Shown here piece after piece: positions 7,990 through 17,709 of a DNA stretch of 64,000 nt (the stretch's first letter is position 1; every line of letters starts with the position of its first letter). This stretch comes from Colwellia psychrerythraea. Lineage in GTDB: Bacteria; Pseudomonadota; Gammaproteobacteria; Enterobacterales; Alteromonadaceae. The position numbers and the translations under genes are program-made. A model generated the notes under the pieces. That model was not told the origin of the DNA, did no database searches, and saw nothing but the letters and a program-made list of their open reading frames with translations. The stretch spans positions 248,001-312,000 of the forward strand of contig NZ_JQED01000015.1 of the NCBI RefSeq assembly GCF_000764225.1. Reading direction: 5' to 3'.

Positions 7990-10605
7990 TTATGACTCAG
8001 AGCAAGTAATTTCACTGGTTAAGTCAACTTGACTCTCAGTTTTAATATAAATATTGCCAAGTGTTAAACTAAAGTCCCCTGCACTTGTCAGCTTGAATGG
8101 CGTAAATACTTTAGCCATATCTGTTCCCGATGTTTTAAAGCAAGATAAAGAAATGTTAATTGTGTGCCATTCTTTTAATGTGTGTTTTTTTAATACCTTA
8201 GTGATATCTACACTACCTTGGCATTCTTGCTCACAACTCATTTCAACCACTACAGCTTCACTCGGAAATTGCTTAATATTTACATCAAAACTTAACACGC
8301 CATTCGCTTCATTAAATGCGCGTAGATCTGAAGGAAATGCTGATGTTAAATGAATACTTCCTATACCTGCATTTTTCCAACTCACCATAAGTGAGTCTTC
8401 TTGAACGTTGCGATCTGTTGTTTTTACCGCAATAGTTTTTAAAGCTAAAACGCTAGAAGTTAATTCCGTACTGCCTTTTTCATCAGATAGAAACAGATGT
8501 AAAGGAGCTTTAGCACTTCGATTAAATAACGCTTTTTCCGTTAATTCACTCTTTGATTTCGACGAAGATTGCTCTGATAAATCATCAGTTAACACATTGT
8601 CTGCACCATATACCAAGCCAAATCCATAGGGTAATAATGGCGCATAATCTTCATCAAATCGATTAACTGTCGTTTGTTCTGAATCTGCAGGCCATGAGTA
8701 AGAAAGCTTGCCGACAAAGTCATAATTCACATTACCATTAGGATGCGTGAATAATACATCTGCAACCCCATTTCCTTCTGAACCCGGCAACCACGCAGCG
8801 ATAAAAGCATCAGAGGAATTAAGTTCCGCATTCACCCACATTGGGCGACCACTAATAAATACAGAAACAACAGGAATACCTTGAGCTTTTAACCGCTTTA
8901 ACAGCGCTAAATCTGATTTATTACCACGCTGATATTCGAGGTTGTCTAAATCACCATTACCCTCTGCATAAGGCTCTTCTCCAAAAACAACAATAGCAAC
9001 GTCAGGTTTCTCCTTAAATTCACCTGCAACATTTAATTGTACTTTGCCCCCACCAGCATTCACGGCTTGTTTAATACCTGCATAGATTGAGCTGCCTCCA
9101 GGGAAATCAGTATTAGTATTACCTGTGCCTTGCCAAGTAATGCTCCAACCACCTGATTGTTTGCCTATATTATCTGCTCCGTCACCAGCAACTAATATAT
9201 TTTTATTCGGTTTTAGTGGTAATAAATTATCTTTATTTTTAAGGAGAACTAAAGACTCTCTGACGGCTTGACGAGCAATGGTACGATGTGCGGAAGCACC
9301 AATTAATTCAGTTTTACCTGATAATGGCCGATTTTCAGGACTCGGTTTACTAAATAACCCCGCTCGAATTTTCACGCGTAAAATTCGACTTACCGCATCA
9401 TCAATCCTCGATAGACTGATTTCCCCCTTGTTAACTTGCGCAATGGTGTTTTCATACAATGGTTTCCAAGCATTTGTTGGCACCATAAAAATATCTAGAC
9501 CTGCATTAACCGCTTGTGGGCAACTTTCATTGCTACAACCTTTGACTTGTCCGTGACCATTCCAGTCACCAACAACAAACCCATCAAACCCCATACGCTC
9601 TTTTAACACGTCGGTCATTAAATATTTATTGCCATGACTTTTCACACCATGCCAGCTATTAAATGATGCCATAACTGATTGTGCGCCAGCCGTTAAGCCA
9701 CCAACATAACCCTGGGCATGCAATTTAAATAAGTCTTCTTCACTTGCCAGGTTATTACCTTGGTCATCGCCACTTTCTGTGCCGCCATCACCAATAAAGT
9801 GCTTAACGGTACTAATAACTTGTTCATCCCCCAAAAAATCTTCGTCTACTGCGCCCTGAAGACCGTTAACAATAGCAGCCGCGTATGCTCTCACTATTTC
9901 TGGATCTTCAGAATAACCTTCATAAGTTCTACCCCAACGATCATCACGAACAACGGCAACGGTTGGTGCAAAAACCCAATCAATTCCGGTAACCATCACT
10001 TCTCTTGCGGTAATACTGGCAATACTTTCAATGAGCTCAGGATTATTAGCTGCACCTAAGCCTATATTATGAGGAAATAAGGTAGCACCGATAACATTGT
10101 TATGACCATGTACCGCATCAGTCCCCCACATAGTAGGAATTTTACTGCCATCAAGCGAGTCATCGATAGATGCTTGATAAAAATTTTCCGCTAACTTTAT
10201 CCAATCAGCTGGTGTTGCATGTTTATTGTTTTCAGGAAATGCACCACCACCATTTAAATACGAACCAAATCCATACTTACGCATGTCTTCAACGCTAATA
10301 TCTCTTATTTCAGGTTGGATCATTTGTGCGACTTTTTGCTCAAGTGTCATAGTTGCTAATAATGATCTTACTCTAGCTTCAATATCAGCATCAGTTTTCA
10401 CGGCAATATCGAGTTCCGGCCATATTTCTAAGGAGAGTGATATTTGTGCTTGCTGTGATATTACAGCTGCCTTTTCATGTAATATGGTTGAGTCCACTTC
10501 TTGTTTATTACCGTTACACCCAACTAGCAGCGATGTGATAGTTAAACAAAGTATGCTCAAACAGGCCCTTGCATTAAAATTATTAATTTTTATTATGTGT
10601 TTCAT
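7990..10605 (-). CDS. GH3 exo-beta-glucanase / beta-glucosidase lipoprotein
   Basis: Glycoside hydrolase family 3 enzyme of 871 residues that should release glucose from beta-1,3/1,4-glucan oligosaccharides. The catalytic nucleophile is D347 in GFVVGDWNG, and KHFIGDG marks the N-terminal barrel. A second domain (about 440-640) and a C-terminal beta-rich domain give the length and architecture of ExoP-type exo-1,3/1,4-beta-glucanases of Pseudoalteromonas (family knowledge). The N-terminus carries a lipobox LLVGC. I place the start at ATG 10605, where AAGAAG precedes it, rather than at the in-frame TTG 10629. It lies between the gluP-like transporter (72 nt upstream) and GH16. Confidence 0.92.
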   Translation of the reverse strand: MKHIIKINNFNARACLSILCLTITSLLVGCNGNKQEVDSTILHEKAAVISQQAQISLSLEIWPELDIAVKTDADIEARVRSLLATMTLEQKVAQMIQPEIRDISVEDMRKYGFGSYLNGGGAFPENNKHATPADWIKLAENFYQASIDDSLDGSKIPTMWGTDAVHGHNNVIGATLFPHNIGLGAANNPELIESIASITAREVMVTGIDWVFAPTVAVVRDDRWGRTYEGYSEDPEIVRAYAAAIVNGLQGAVDEDFLGDEQVISTVKHFIGDGGTESGDDQGNNLASEEDLFKLHAQGYVGGLTAGAQSVMASFNSWHGVKSHGNKYLMTDVLKERMGFDGFVVGDWNGHGQVKGCSNESCPQAVNAGLDIFMVPTNAWKPLYENTIAQVNKGEISLSRIDDAVSRILRVKIRAGLFSKPSPENRPLSGKTELIGASAHRTIARQAVRESLVLLKNKDNLLPLKPNKNILVAGDGADNIGKQSGGWSITWQGTGNTNTDFPGGSSIYAGIKQAVNAGGGKVQLNVAGEFKEKPDVAIVVFGEEPYAEGNGDLDNLEYQRGNKSDLALLKRLKAQGIPVVSVFISGRPMWVNAELNSSDAFIAAWLPGSEGNGVADVLFTHPNGNVNYDFVGKLSYSWPADSEQTTVNRFDEDYAPLLPYGFGLVYGADNVLTDDLSEQSSSKSKSELTEKALFNRSAKAPLHLFLSDEKGSTELTSSVLALKTIAVKTTDRNVQEDSLMVSWKNAGIGSIHLTSAFPSDLRAFNEANGVLSFDVNIKQFPSEAVVVEMSCEQECQGSVDITKVLKKHTLKEWHTINISLSCFKTSGTDMAKVFTPFKLTSAGDFSLTLGNIYIKTESQVDLTSEITCSES

Positions 10606-10677
10606 ATGATTGCTTCTTACTTTTGACAATTATTATCATTAATTATTAAAATTTATCGGATAAAAAAATAACAGTAT

Positions 10678-11946
10678 TTAACGGGTAACTTCTTTTACTT
10701 TGCTGCCAGATAAGCCGTAATAAGCAATAAAGAAGTAACATAAAATGGGTAAGAAGAATGCAGGCTGAACACCTATACTGTCAGCAAGAAGGCCTTGAAA
10801 TAGTGGAATAATCGCGCCCCCAACAATAGCTAAACATAAAATGCCTGAGCCTTGGCTGGTATGCTGACCTAAACCATTAATTGCCAGACTGAAAATTGTT
10901 GGAAACATAATAGAATTAAAGAGTCCAACCAGTAAAATTGCCACCATAGCAAGTGTACCAGAGGAAAATATAGCAATTAAAATTAACAAGATGGAGATAG
11001 TAGCATTGATGAATAGGACCTTACCTGCAGCTACTTTCTGCATTACGACCGCCCCAATAAACCGACCGACCATGGCCCCCCCCCAGTAATAAGCAATATA
11101 CTTTGCTGCTTCTGGTTCATCTAAGGCTGCAATACTTGGTTCAGCTAAAAAACTTACCAAAAAACTACCAATGGCAACTTCAGCGCCAACATAAACAAAA
11201 ATACCAACTGCACCTAGTACTAAGTGACTATATTGCCAAGCACTGCCTGTATCTTTAGTTAAGTCTTTTTGTTCTTGTTCTTCATTTACCGATAAGTTTG
11301 GCAGCTTTAACCAAGCAAAAATTGCTGCAAGCACTAGCAACATTGCAGCTAAAAAAATGTAAGGAAGCTGTACTGCTTCTGCCGAGGCTTGCGCAGACAT
11401 TGACTCTGCCGCATGATCCAAAATTAAGAAAGCACCAAAAAATGGTGCTACCGTAGTGCCTAAAGCATTAAAAGCTTGAGTCATGGTTAAACGAGATGAA
11501 GCTGTTTTGGCATCGCCTAGCATACTAACATAAGGATTTGCGGATACTTGTAATAAGGTAATGCCGCTAGCCAAAATAAATAGTGCCATCAAGAAAACAG
11601 GATAACTGTGCATACTTGCCGCAGGATAAAAACATAAGCAACCAATAGCAGCAATAACCAAACCTAATACTATACCTTTTTGATAGCCAAGCCTTTTAAC
11701 TAGCATACCTGCTGGCAGTGAAACCAGAAAATACGCCCCAAAAAAACAAAACTGTACCAACATGGCTTGGCTATATGATAAATCGAAAACCCCTTTTAAA
11801 TGTGGAATTAAAATATCATTTAAACAGGTTATAAAGCCCCACATAAAAAACAAGGAGGTTAATGACGTTAGTGCAAAAGTATAGTTATTTTTTTGCGGTA
11901 CATCACTCACCTGATTGAATGTACCTGTATTTGAATGCATTGCCAT
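10678..11946 (-). CDS. gluP: FucP/GluP-type MFS sugar transporter
   Basis: A 422-residue, 12-helix major facilitator of the FucP/GluP family, which imports hexoses by proton or sodium symport. Family-like segments are [14 protein letters not shown] near the N-terminus and QVSANPYV in helix 4/5. Within this locus it most likely imports glucose or galactose released by the adjacent GH3 and GH1 enzymes. The ATG at 11946 is backed by AGAGGA 5 nt upstream. It opens the minus-strand arm gluP-GH3-GH16 and faces the divergent GH1 gene across the shared regulatory region that holds LacI-type palindromes. Confidence 0.85.
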   Translation of the reverse strand: MAMHSNTGTFNQVSDVPQKNNYTFALTSLTSLFFMWGFITCLNDILIPHLKGVFDLSYSQAMLVQFCFFGAYFLVSLPAGMLVKRLGYQKGIVLGLVIAAIGCLCFYPAASMHSYPVFLMALFILASGITLLQVSANPYVSMLGDAKTASSRLTMTQAFNALGTTVAPFFGAFLILDHAAESMSAQASAEAVQLPYIFLAAMLLVLAAIFAWLKLPNLSVNEEQEQKDLTKDTGSAWQYSHLVLGAVGIFVYVGAEVAIGSFLVSFLAEPSIAALDEPEAAKYIAYYWGGAMVGRFIGAVVMQKVAAGKVLFINATISILLILIAIFSSGTLAMVAILLVGLFNSIMFPTIFSLAINGLGQHTSQGSGILCLAIVGGAIIPLFQGLLADSIGVQPAFFLPILCYFFIAYYGLSGSKVKEVTR

Positions 11947-12134
11947 AATTTCCTCTTTAATATTTATTTGCTTTAGGTTTTAACTTTTAATGGTATGACT
12001 TACTTAACGACGGTAACGGTTAACACCCGTTATATCGCAAGACAATTAAAAGCTTATTTTTAAGCGACTTAACTAAGCAAAAGCTAAAAACCAATGAAAG
12101 TTGTTGACCTCACTCTTATAAAGCTCTAATCTAA

Positions 12135-12150
12135 ATGTAAGCGCTTACAT
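12135..12150. promoter_or_regulatory. LacI-family operator (site 1)
   Basis: ATGTAAGCGCTTACAT is a perfect 16-bp palindrome with the central CG typical of LacI/GalR operators. It overlaps the putative -35 element of the minus-strand gluP promoter. The LacI-family gene at 16664 is the obvious candidate binder, though this is inferred from proximity. Confidence 0.75.
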
Positions 12151-12191
12151 AATTACATTAAAGAACATCCTGATATTTTTATCAACCTTTT

Positions 12192-12207
12192 TATAAGTGC
12201 TTACTTA
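12192..12207. promoter_or_regulatory. LacI-family operator (site 2, imperfect)
   Basis: TAAGTGCTTA (12194-12203) differs from the core of site 1 (TAAGCGCTTA) by a single base. Its centre is 57 nt from that of site 1, and it sits between the -35 region and the TATAAT of the GH1 promoter, a position expected for repression. Confidence 0.55.
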
Positions 12208-12280
12208 AAAATATAATCATAAAAATAAAACACAGATAATAGCCAAATTAACTTGGCTTAAAGAAAAAGGTATATCATTC

Positions 12281-13612
12281 ATGACTGTCAAACTAACTCT
12301 ACCCGCTCAATCTGAAATGTTATCAAAAGATTTCATTTATGGTGTAGCAACCGCTTCATTTCAAATTGAAGGTGGCAAAGACTCTCGACTTCCATGCATT
12401 TGGGATACTTTTTGTAATACCGCAAATAAAATTGCCGATGGTTCAAATGGTGAGATAGCATGTGATCATTTTACTCGCTGGCAAGATGACATTGAGTTAA
12501 TTGATTCATTAGGCGTTGATGCATACCGATTGTCTATCTCTTGGCCACGTGTAATCAACGAATCAGGTGAAATAAACCAAACCGGCGTTAATTATTATCT
12601 CAATATTTTAAAACACTTAGAGTCCAATAATATCAAAGCATTTGTCACGCTCTACCACTGGGATTTACCACAACATTTAGAAGATAAAGGCGGTTGGTTA
12701 AACCGCGAAACGGCCTTTAAATTTAGGGACTATGTAGATTTAATTTCAAAGGCTTTTAGCAATAAAGTACATGCCTACGCAACACTAAATGAACCATTTT
12801 GTAGTGCTTTTTTAGGCTATGAAGTCGGTGTCCACGCGCCTGGTATTGTCGGTAAAGAATTTGGCAAAAAGGCAGCACATCACTTGTTACTTGCTCATGG
12901 CTTGGCTATGAAAGTATTAGCTATAAATAGTCCTAACTCGTTAAATGGTATCGTACTTAATTTTACTCCCTGTTACCCTGAGTCAAAGTCTTTAGAAGAT
13001 ATCAAGGCAACGACCTTCGCAGATGATTATTTTAATCAGTGGTACATCAAACCATTATTTGACGGAAAGTATCCTCATATTTTATCTCAGCTTCCCGCTG
13101 AACATCAGCCTGTTATACATGACGGAGATATGGAAATAATTGCCCACAAGATGGATTTCTTAGGAGTTAACTTTTATACCCGAGCAATTTATCGTGCCGA
13201 TGCCGATGAGCACTTTATACAAATTACTCCACCAGAGCCACGTACCGATATTGGTTGGGAAATATATCCCAAGGCTTTCACCGAATTATTAGTTTCCCTT
13301 AATGAAAGGTACAGACTGCCTCCAATTTATATCACTGAAAATGGTGCGGCAATGGCTGATGAAATCATCGATGGTGTCGTAAACGATCAAGATCGAGTAG
13401 ATTACTATCAACAACACCTAAATGCCGTTAATGATGCTATAGAACAGGGTGTATCAGTTAAAGGCTATTTTGCTTGGAGTTTAATGGACAACTTTGAATG
13501 GGCTGAAGGTTATTTAAAACGCTTTGGCATTGTGCACGTAGATTACGAAACTCAAATAAGAACAATTAAAAATAGCGGAATTGCCTATAAAGCTTTAATA
13601 ACAAGTAGATAA
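12281..13612 (+). CDS. bglA: GH1 beta-glucosidase
   Basis: Glycoside hydrolase family 1 enzyme of 443 residues, a normal full length, without signal peptide and so cytoplasmic. It should hydrolyse imported cellobiose or laminaribiose-type glucosides to glucose. The acid/base is E171 in TLNEPF and the nucleophile E353 in YITENGA. The N-terminal FIYGVATASFQIEG is the classical GH1 signature. It heads the plus-strand arm, followed 33 nt later by a sugar symporter. AGAAAAAGG precedes the start by about 10 nt. Confidence 0.93.
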   Translation: MTVKLTLPAQSEMLSKDFIYGVATASFQIEGGKDSRLPCIWDTFCNTANKIADGSNGEIACDHFTRWQDDIELIDSLGVDAYRLSISWPRVINESGEINQTGVNYYLNILKHLESNNIKAFVTLYHWDLPQHLEDKGGWLNRETAFKFRDYVDLISKAFSNKVHAYATLNEPFCSAFLGYEVGVHAPGIVGKEFGKKAAHHLLLAHGLAMKVLAINSPNSLNGIVLNFTPCYPESKSLEDIKATTFADDYFNQWYIKPLFDGKYPHILSQLPAEHQPVIHDGDMEIIAHKMDFLGVNFYTRAIYRADADEHFIQITPPEPRTDIGWEIYPKAFTELLVSLNERYRLPPIYITENGAAMADEIIDGVVNDQDRVDYYQQHLNAVNDAIEQGVSVKGYFAWSLMDNFEWAEGYLKRFGIVHVDYETQIRTIKNSGIAYKALITSR

Positions 13613-13645
13613 AGCTAGTATTAAACCTAAATGATTGGAATTTAT

Positions 13646-15181
13646 ATGACTAAATTACCCTTTTATGAAAAAGTAGGTTACGCCATGGGCGATGCCGCAG
13701 CAAATCTAGTCTGGCGTGGCGCATTAGCCTACCTTGCTGTTTTTTATACTGACACTTTTGGCTTAACTGCTGCTGCAGCAGCAATGCTATTTTTAGTCGT
13801 ACGTTTATCTGACGGTGTAACTGATATTATTATGGGGATGATAGCTGACAGAACAAATACTAAATGGGGGAGGTTTCGTCCTTGGATTTTATGGTCTACG
13901 CCTTTTTTAGCATTATTTATGATCTTAAGCTTCACCACACCAGAGTTAAGTTATACAGGCAAGCTTATATACGCTTACGTGACCTATATTGGCTTAACGA
14001 TAGCATACACACTAAATAACGTCCCCTACTCAGCATTAATGGGGGTAATGACACCGAGTGATACAGAACGCACTAGTCTATCAGGTTTTCGTTTTGCAGG
14101 TGCATTCGCAGGCGGTTTGCTCGTGATGGGTTTTTTACCTGATTTAGTCGCATATTTTGGTAACGGCAATGATGCTATAGGGTATCAATATACCATGTAT
14201 TTATTCGCTGCAATCTTGATAGTATTAATGGTTATAACATTTACTAGCACTAAAGAACGTATATCCCCAGAAGTAGACGAGTCAGTGAGCTTAAAATCAG
14301 AGTTAACTGATTTACTGAAGAATTTACCCTTTATTATTTTACCCTTGTTATCGGTAACATTATTTTTCTATTATCGCGATATTTATAGCGGCATATTTTT
14401 TGTAATTGTCATGTCTGCTATGTGGTTATTGATCAAAAAATTAACTAAAGAACCCGTTGATAACATGAGTGGTACACAAAGAGATATGCTTGATTTATTG
14501 ACCAATAAACCTTGGTTAATTCTGCTAGGTATAGGTTTTTTAACCATGATGTTCAACGGTATAAAATATGGAACTATTGCTTATTACTTTAAATACCAAG
14601 TAGGCGATGAACTCATCGCAGGTAAATATTTTATAGCCTTGTTAGTGGTATCCATTTTAGGCGCACTATCAACAGATTATTTTTCAAAAAGGTTAGGCAA
14701 GCGTAAATTGTTCATCGTGTCACTTATTCTCAGTGGTTTACTCACCGTTGCCTTTTTTTGGGTACCTAAAGGTAACCTGAATGCAATATTTATTTTAGGC
14801 TGTAGTGCTGAATTTTTCGCAGCAATGATGCCAACATTATTCTTTACCATGCTGGGTGATTCTGCAGATTATTCAGAATGGAAGAATGGTCGTCGTGCAA
14901 CAGGCCTTATCTACTCCGCAGGAACATTTGTTCAAAAAACAGGCGGAGGTTTTGCTGGTGCATTAGTGTTAGTGGTACTGGCTGGTTATGGCTATGACGG
15001 CATGGACAAGTCTACGATTGAAGCATCTTTACCGGGCATGCAACTGTTAATGAGTTGGATACCAGCAACCTTTGCTTTTGCTGGTGCGGCATTAATGTTT
15101 TTCTACCCATTAACCAGCAAAGAGAATCAACAAATTGGTGCTGAATTAATTCAGCGCAGAGCTCAGTTAATCACTGTTTAA
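13646..15181 (+). CDS. GPH-family sugar:cation symporter (copy 1)
   Basis: A 511-residue glycoside-pentoside-hexuronide (MelB-like) transporter with about 12 membrane segments. The N-terminal EKVGYAMGDAAANL and the loop ADRTNTKWGRFRPW are family signatures. It probably imports glucosides or oligosaccharides for the upstream GH1 enzyme. The ATG at 13646 is favoured over one at 13631, because TTGGAA lies just ahead of it and the protein then begins as relatives do. Compared with copy 2 it has an extra segment around residues 205-290 with additional hydrophobic stretches. Confidence 0.85.
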   Translation: MTKLPFYEKVGYAMGDAAANLVWRGALAYLAVFYTDTFGLTAAAAAMLFLVVRLSDGVTDIIMGMIADRTNTKWGRFRPWILWSTPFLALFMILSFTTPELSYTGKLIYAYVTYIGLTIAYTLNNVPYSALMGVMTPSDTERTSLSGFRFAGAFAGGLLVMGFLPDLVAYFGNGNDAIGYQYTMYLFAAILIVLMVITFTSTKERISPEVDESVSLKSELTDLLKNLPFIILPLLSVTLFFYYRDIYSGIFFVIVMSAMWLLIKKLTKEPVDNMSGTQRDMLDLLTNKPWLILLGIGFLTMMFNGIKYGTIAYYFKYQVGDELIAGKYFIALLVVSILGALSTDYFSKRLGKRKLFIVSLILSGLLTVAFFWVPKGNLNAIFILGCSAEFFAAMMPTLFFTMLGDSADYSEWKNGRRATGLIYSAGTFVQKTGGGFAGALVLVVLAGYGYDGMDKSTIEASLPGMQLLMSWIPATFAFAGAALMFFYPLTSKENQQIGAELIQRRAQLITV

Positions 15182-15257
15182 GGATTATCAGCAGTTTACT
15201 GTTAAATATACATATTCAAATCTCATAACAACTGAGTAAACAATAGGTCAAATATTA

Positions 15258-16586
15258 ATGATTAGTGTAAGAGAAAAAATTGCTTATGGCTTAGGTGATA
15301 CCGCCAGTAATATCATATTCCAAACAGTAATGATGTTCTTGTTACTTTTTTATACTGATGTTGTTGGTTTATCTCCAGCAGTTGTTGGTACTATGTTTCT
15401 ATTCGTACGGATCATTGATGCCGTTACTGACCCTATTATGGGAAACTTAGCTGACAAGACCAATACAAAATGGGGACAATTCCGCCCTTACTTATTATGG
15501 TTAGCATTGCCTTTCGCTTTGATCAGTATTTTAGCCTTTACCACACCTGACTTAACCGGTAACGATAAAGTTATCTATGCTTTTGTCACTTATACTCTTC
15601 TTATGATCGCTTATACGGCAATCAATATCCCTTACTGCGGTTTAGGCGGTGTTATCACTGCAGATGCAAAAGAGCGAGTCACAGTACAATCTTATCGTTT
15701 TGTTTTTGGTATGTTGGGAGGGGTTATTGTAGCTTCAGCCACTATGCCGATGGTGGAATGGTTCGGTGAGGGTGATGCCGCTAAGGGATATCAGTTAACC
15801 ATGGTTGCCATGAGTACTTTCGGGGTCCTCTTATTTTTATTGTGCTTCTTAGGAACGAAAGAGCGAGTAAAGCGTCCAGAAAACCAGCATTCATCGATGA
15901 AAGAAAATCTGCAATCACTTTGGAAAAACGACCAATGGCGCATATTATGCCTAGCTTCCTTATTTTTACTCACAGGACAAGTATTACGCCTTACACTTGC
16001 CGTTTATTACGTTAAGTATTTCCTCGGTCGTGAAGATTTAATAACGCCATTTTTAACCTTAGGTGTCATAGCAAGTATGATAGGTTGTGCGGTCGCCCAG
16101 CCGCTTGCTAAGCGTGTTTGCAAAATAAAAGCCTATATAGCGCTGCAAACTATATCTGCAGTCATCTGTTTAGCAAGCTTTTTGATATCTCCCGACCAAA
16201 TTATTCTTGCATTTGTCGCTTTTATCGCATGGAAATTCTTTCTTGATATGGCGACACCACTGTTGTGGGCAAAAATGGCAGATACCATTGACTATGGTCA
16301 CAAAAAAACAGGCATTAGGGTTACGGGTTTAGTTTACTCAGGCGTAATATTTTTTATCAAGATGGGCATAGCTATCGGTGGTGCACTTGCTGGCTGGTTG
16401 TTAACTTTTTACGGTTATCAAGCCGATGTAGAGCAAAGCGTTGCCACTAAGCAGGGTTTATTATTATCTTTTACTGTGTTACCTGCTTTAGGCTCACTTG
16501 CCGTCGCTTGGGTAATGCGAAAGTACACCTTAACAGAGCACAGAATTATCCAAATCCAAGGGGAAATAAAGGCTACGTCTAGTTAA
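15258..16586 (+). CDS. GPH-family sugar:cation symporter (copy 2)
   Basis: A 442-residue MelB-like symporter, clearly paralogous to the gene just upstream (REKIAYGLGDTASNI, ADKTNTKWGQFRPY, 12 hydrophobic segments) but well diverged. Two neighbouring transporters of one family suggest different chain lengths or linkages of imported glucosides; this is inference. The gap to copy 1 is 76 nt with only a weak AGGT before the ATG. Confidence 0.85.
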   Translation: MISVREKIAYGLGDTASNIIFQTVMMFLLLFYTDVVGLSPAVVGTMFLFVRIIDAVTDPIMGNLADKTNTKWGQFRPYLLWLALPFALISILAFTTPDLTGNDKVIYAFVTYTLLMIAYTAINIPYCGLGGVITADAKERVTVQSYRFVFGMLGGVIVASATMPMVEWFGEGDAAKGYQLTMVAMSTFGVLLFLLCFLGTKERVKRPENQHSSMKENLQSLWKNDQWRILCLASLFLLTGQVLRLTLAVYYVKYFLGREDLITPFLTLGVIASMIGCAVAQPLAKRVCKIKAYIALQTISAVICLASFLISPDQIILAFVAFIAWKFFLDMATPLLWAKMADTIDYGHKKTGIRVTGLVYSGVIFFIKMGIAIGGALAGWLLTFYGYQADVEQSVATKQGLLLSFTVLPALGSLAVAWVMRKYTLTEHRIIQIQGEIKATSS

Positions 16587-16663
16587 GATATTGGTAAACA
16601 TGCTAGAATTTTGTCATTACAGTTCAATGCATTTACCACTAAATTGCTCAACTTAGGAATAAC

Positions 16664-17665
16664 ATGGCGACAATATACGAAGTTTCAAAACTAGCAGGTG
16701 TATCTTTAGCAACCGTCTCTCGTGTGATAAATAAAAACTCACGGGTCAGTGACAAAACCCGACAGAAAGTATTGGCTGCTATGAGTGAACTTGGATACAG
16801 ACCAAATTCCATTGCACAGTCTCTAGCATCAAACAGAAGCAATAGTGTTGGCATATTAGTATCAGAATTACATGGTCCATTCTTTGGTCAAATGATGGCG
16901 GGTATTGAGTCCGAATTAAGGGCAGCAGGAAAACACGTTATTATCACCACAGGTCACAGTGAAGAAGATAAAGAAAAAGACGGCGTAGAATTTCTAATAA
17001 GTAGAAACTGTGATGCCATTATATTGCACGTTGAAGCGGTGAGCGATGAGTATATTATTGAACTAAGCAAGGGCAAAACGCCTATTTATTTGATGAGCCG
17101 TTTAGTAGAAGGTTTGGAAGAACAATGCATTAGCTTGAATAATGAATTAGGTGGCTACTTAGCAACCAACTCTATTATTCAGCAAGGACATTCAGCCATC
17201 GCTTACATTGCAGGCCCCCAATTTAAGGCCGATTCACAGGACCGTTTAGCGGGTCATAAACGTGCGCTTGCTGAAAATAATATTGCTTTTAGCGATACGC
17301 TGTATTTTGAAGGGGACTTTAAGGAAACAGGTGGCCGTGACGGCTTAAAGTACTTTCTCAGTAGTAAACAGACATTTAGTGCCTTAATTTGTGCCAATGA
17401 TGAAATGGCTTCAGGCGCTATAACCTTCGCTCGAGAACAGGGTTTTTCCTTGCCTAAAAACCTATCAATAATAGGCTTTGATAATATTATTTTTGCACAA
17501 CATACCTATCCTAAGCTTACGACTATAGATAACCCAGTAAATTTAATGGGTCACATGGCTGCAAAGTTAGTGTTAAAAAACATTTATCAACAAAAGAATA
17601 TATCAATTACCCATTCTTTTGAGCCAACACTCATTACCAGAGATTCAGTTGTTTTCAATTCCTAA
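16664..17665 (+). CDS. LacI-family transcriptional regulator
   Basis: A 333-residue LacI/GalR regulator. Residues 1-56 form the helix-turn-helix and hinge (TIYEVSKLAGVSLATVSRVIN, then RPNSIAQSLASNRSN), followed by a periplasmic-binding-protein-like sugar sensor. It sits inside the plus arm between the symporters and glucokinase and most likely represses both arms through the palindromes at 12135 and 12192, releasing them on glucose or a glucoside. The TAGGAA upstream of ATG 16664 is the ribosome-binding site. Confidence 0.9.
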   Translation: MATIYEVSKLAGVSLATVSRVINKNSRVSDKTRQKVLAAMSELGYRPNSIAQSLASNRSNSVGILVSELHGPFFGQMMAGIESELRAAGKHVIITTGHSEEDKEKDGVEFLISRNCDAIILHVEAVSDEYIIELSKGKTPIYLMSRLVEGLEEQCISLNNELGGYLATNSIIQQGHSAIAYIAGPQFKADSQDRLAGHKRALAENNIAFSDTLYFEGDFKETGGRDGLKYFLSSKQTFSALICANDEMASGAITFAREQGFSLPKNLSIIGFDNIIFAQHTYPKLTTIDNPVNLMGHMAAKLVLKNIYQQKNISITHSFEPTLITRDSVVFNS

Positions 17666-17709
17666 AACAGTTGAAGAATAAATACATTTGAACGAGAAGT
17701 AAGACAAAG

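Larger units (their letters stand above)
11947..12280. promoter_or_regulatory. Divergent control region of the beta-glucan locus
   Basis: This 334-nt gap separates the two arms of the locus. For the plus arm a TATAAT at 12212-12217 lies about 65 nt before the GH1 start. For the minus arm a TATAAG (12120-12115) lies 16 nt from a -35-like GCTTAC that overlaps the palindrome at 12135-12150. A looser inverted repeat TTAAG-CGA-CTTAA is at 12060-12072. No ORF is visible. Confidence 0.55.
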
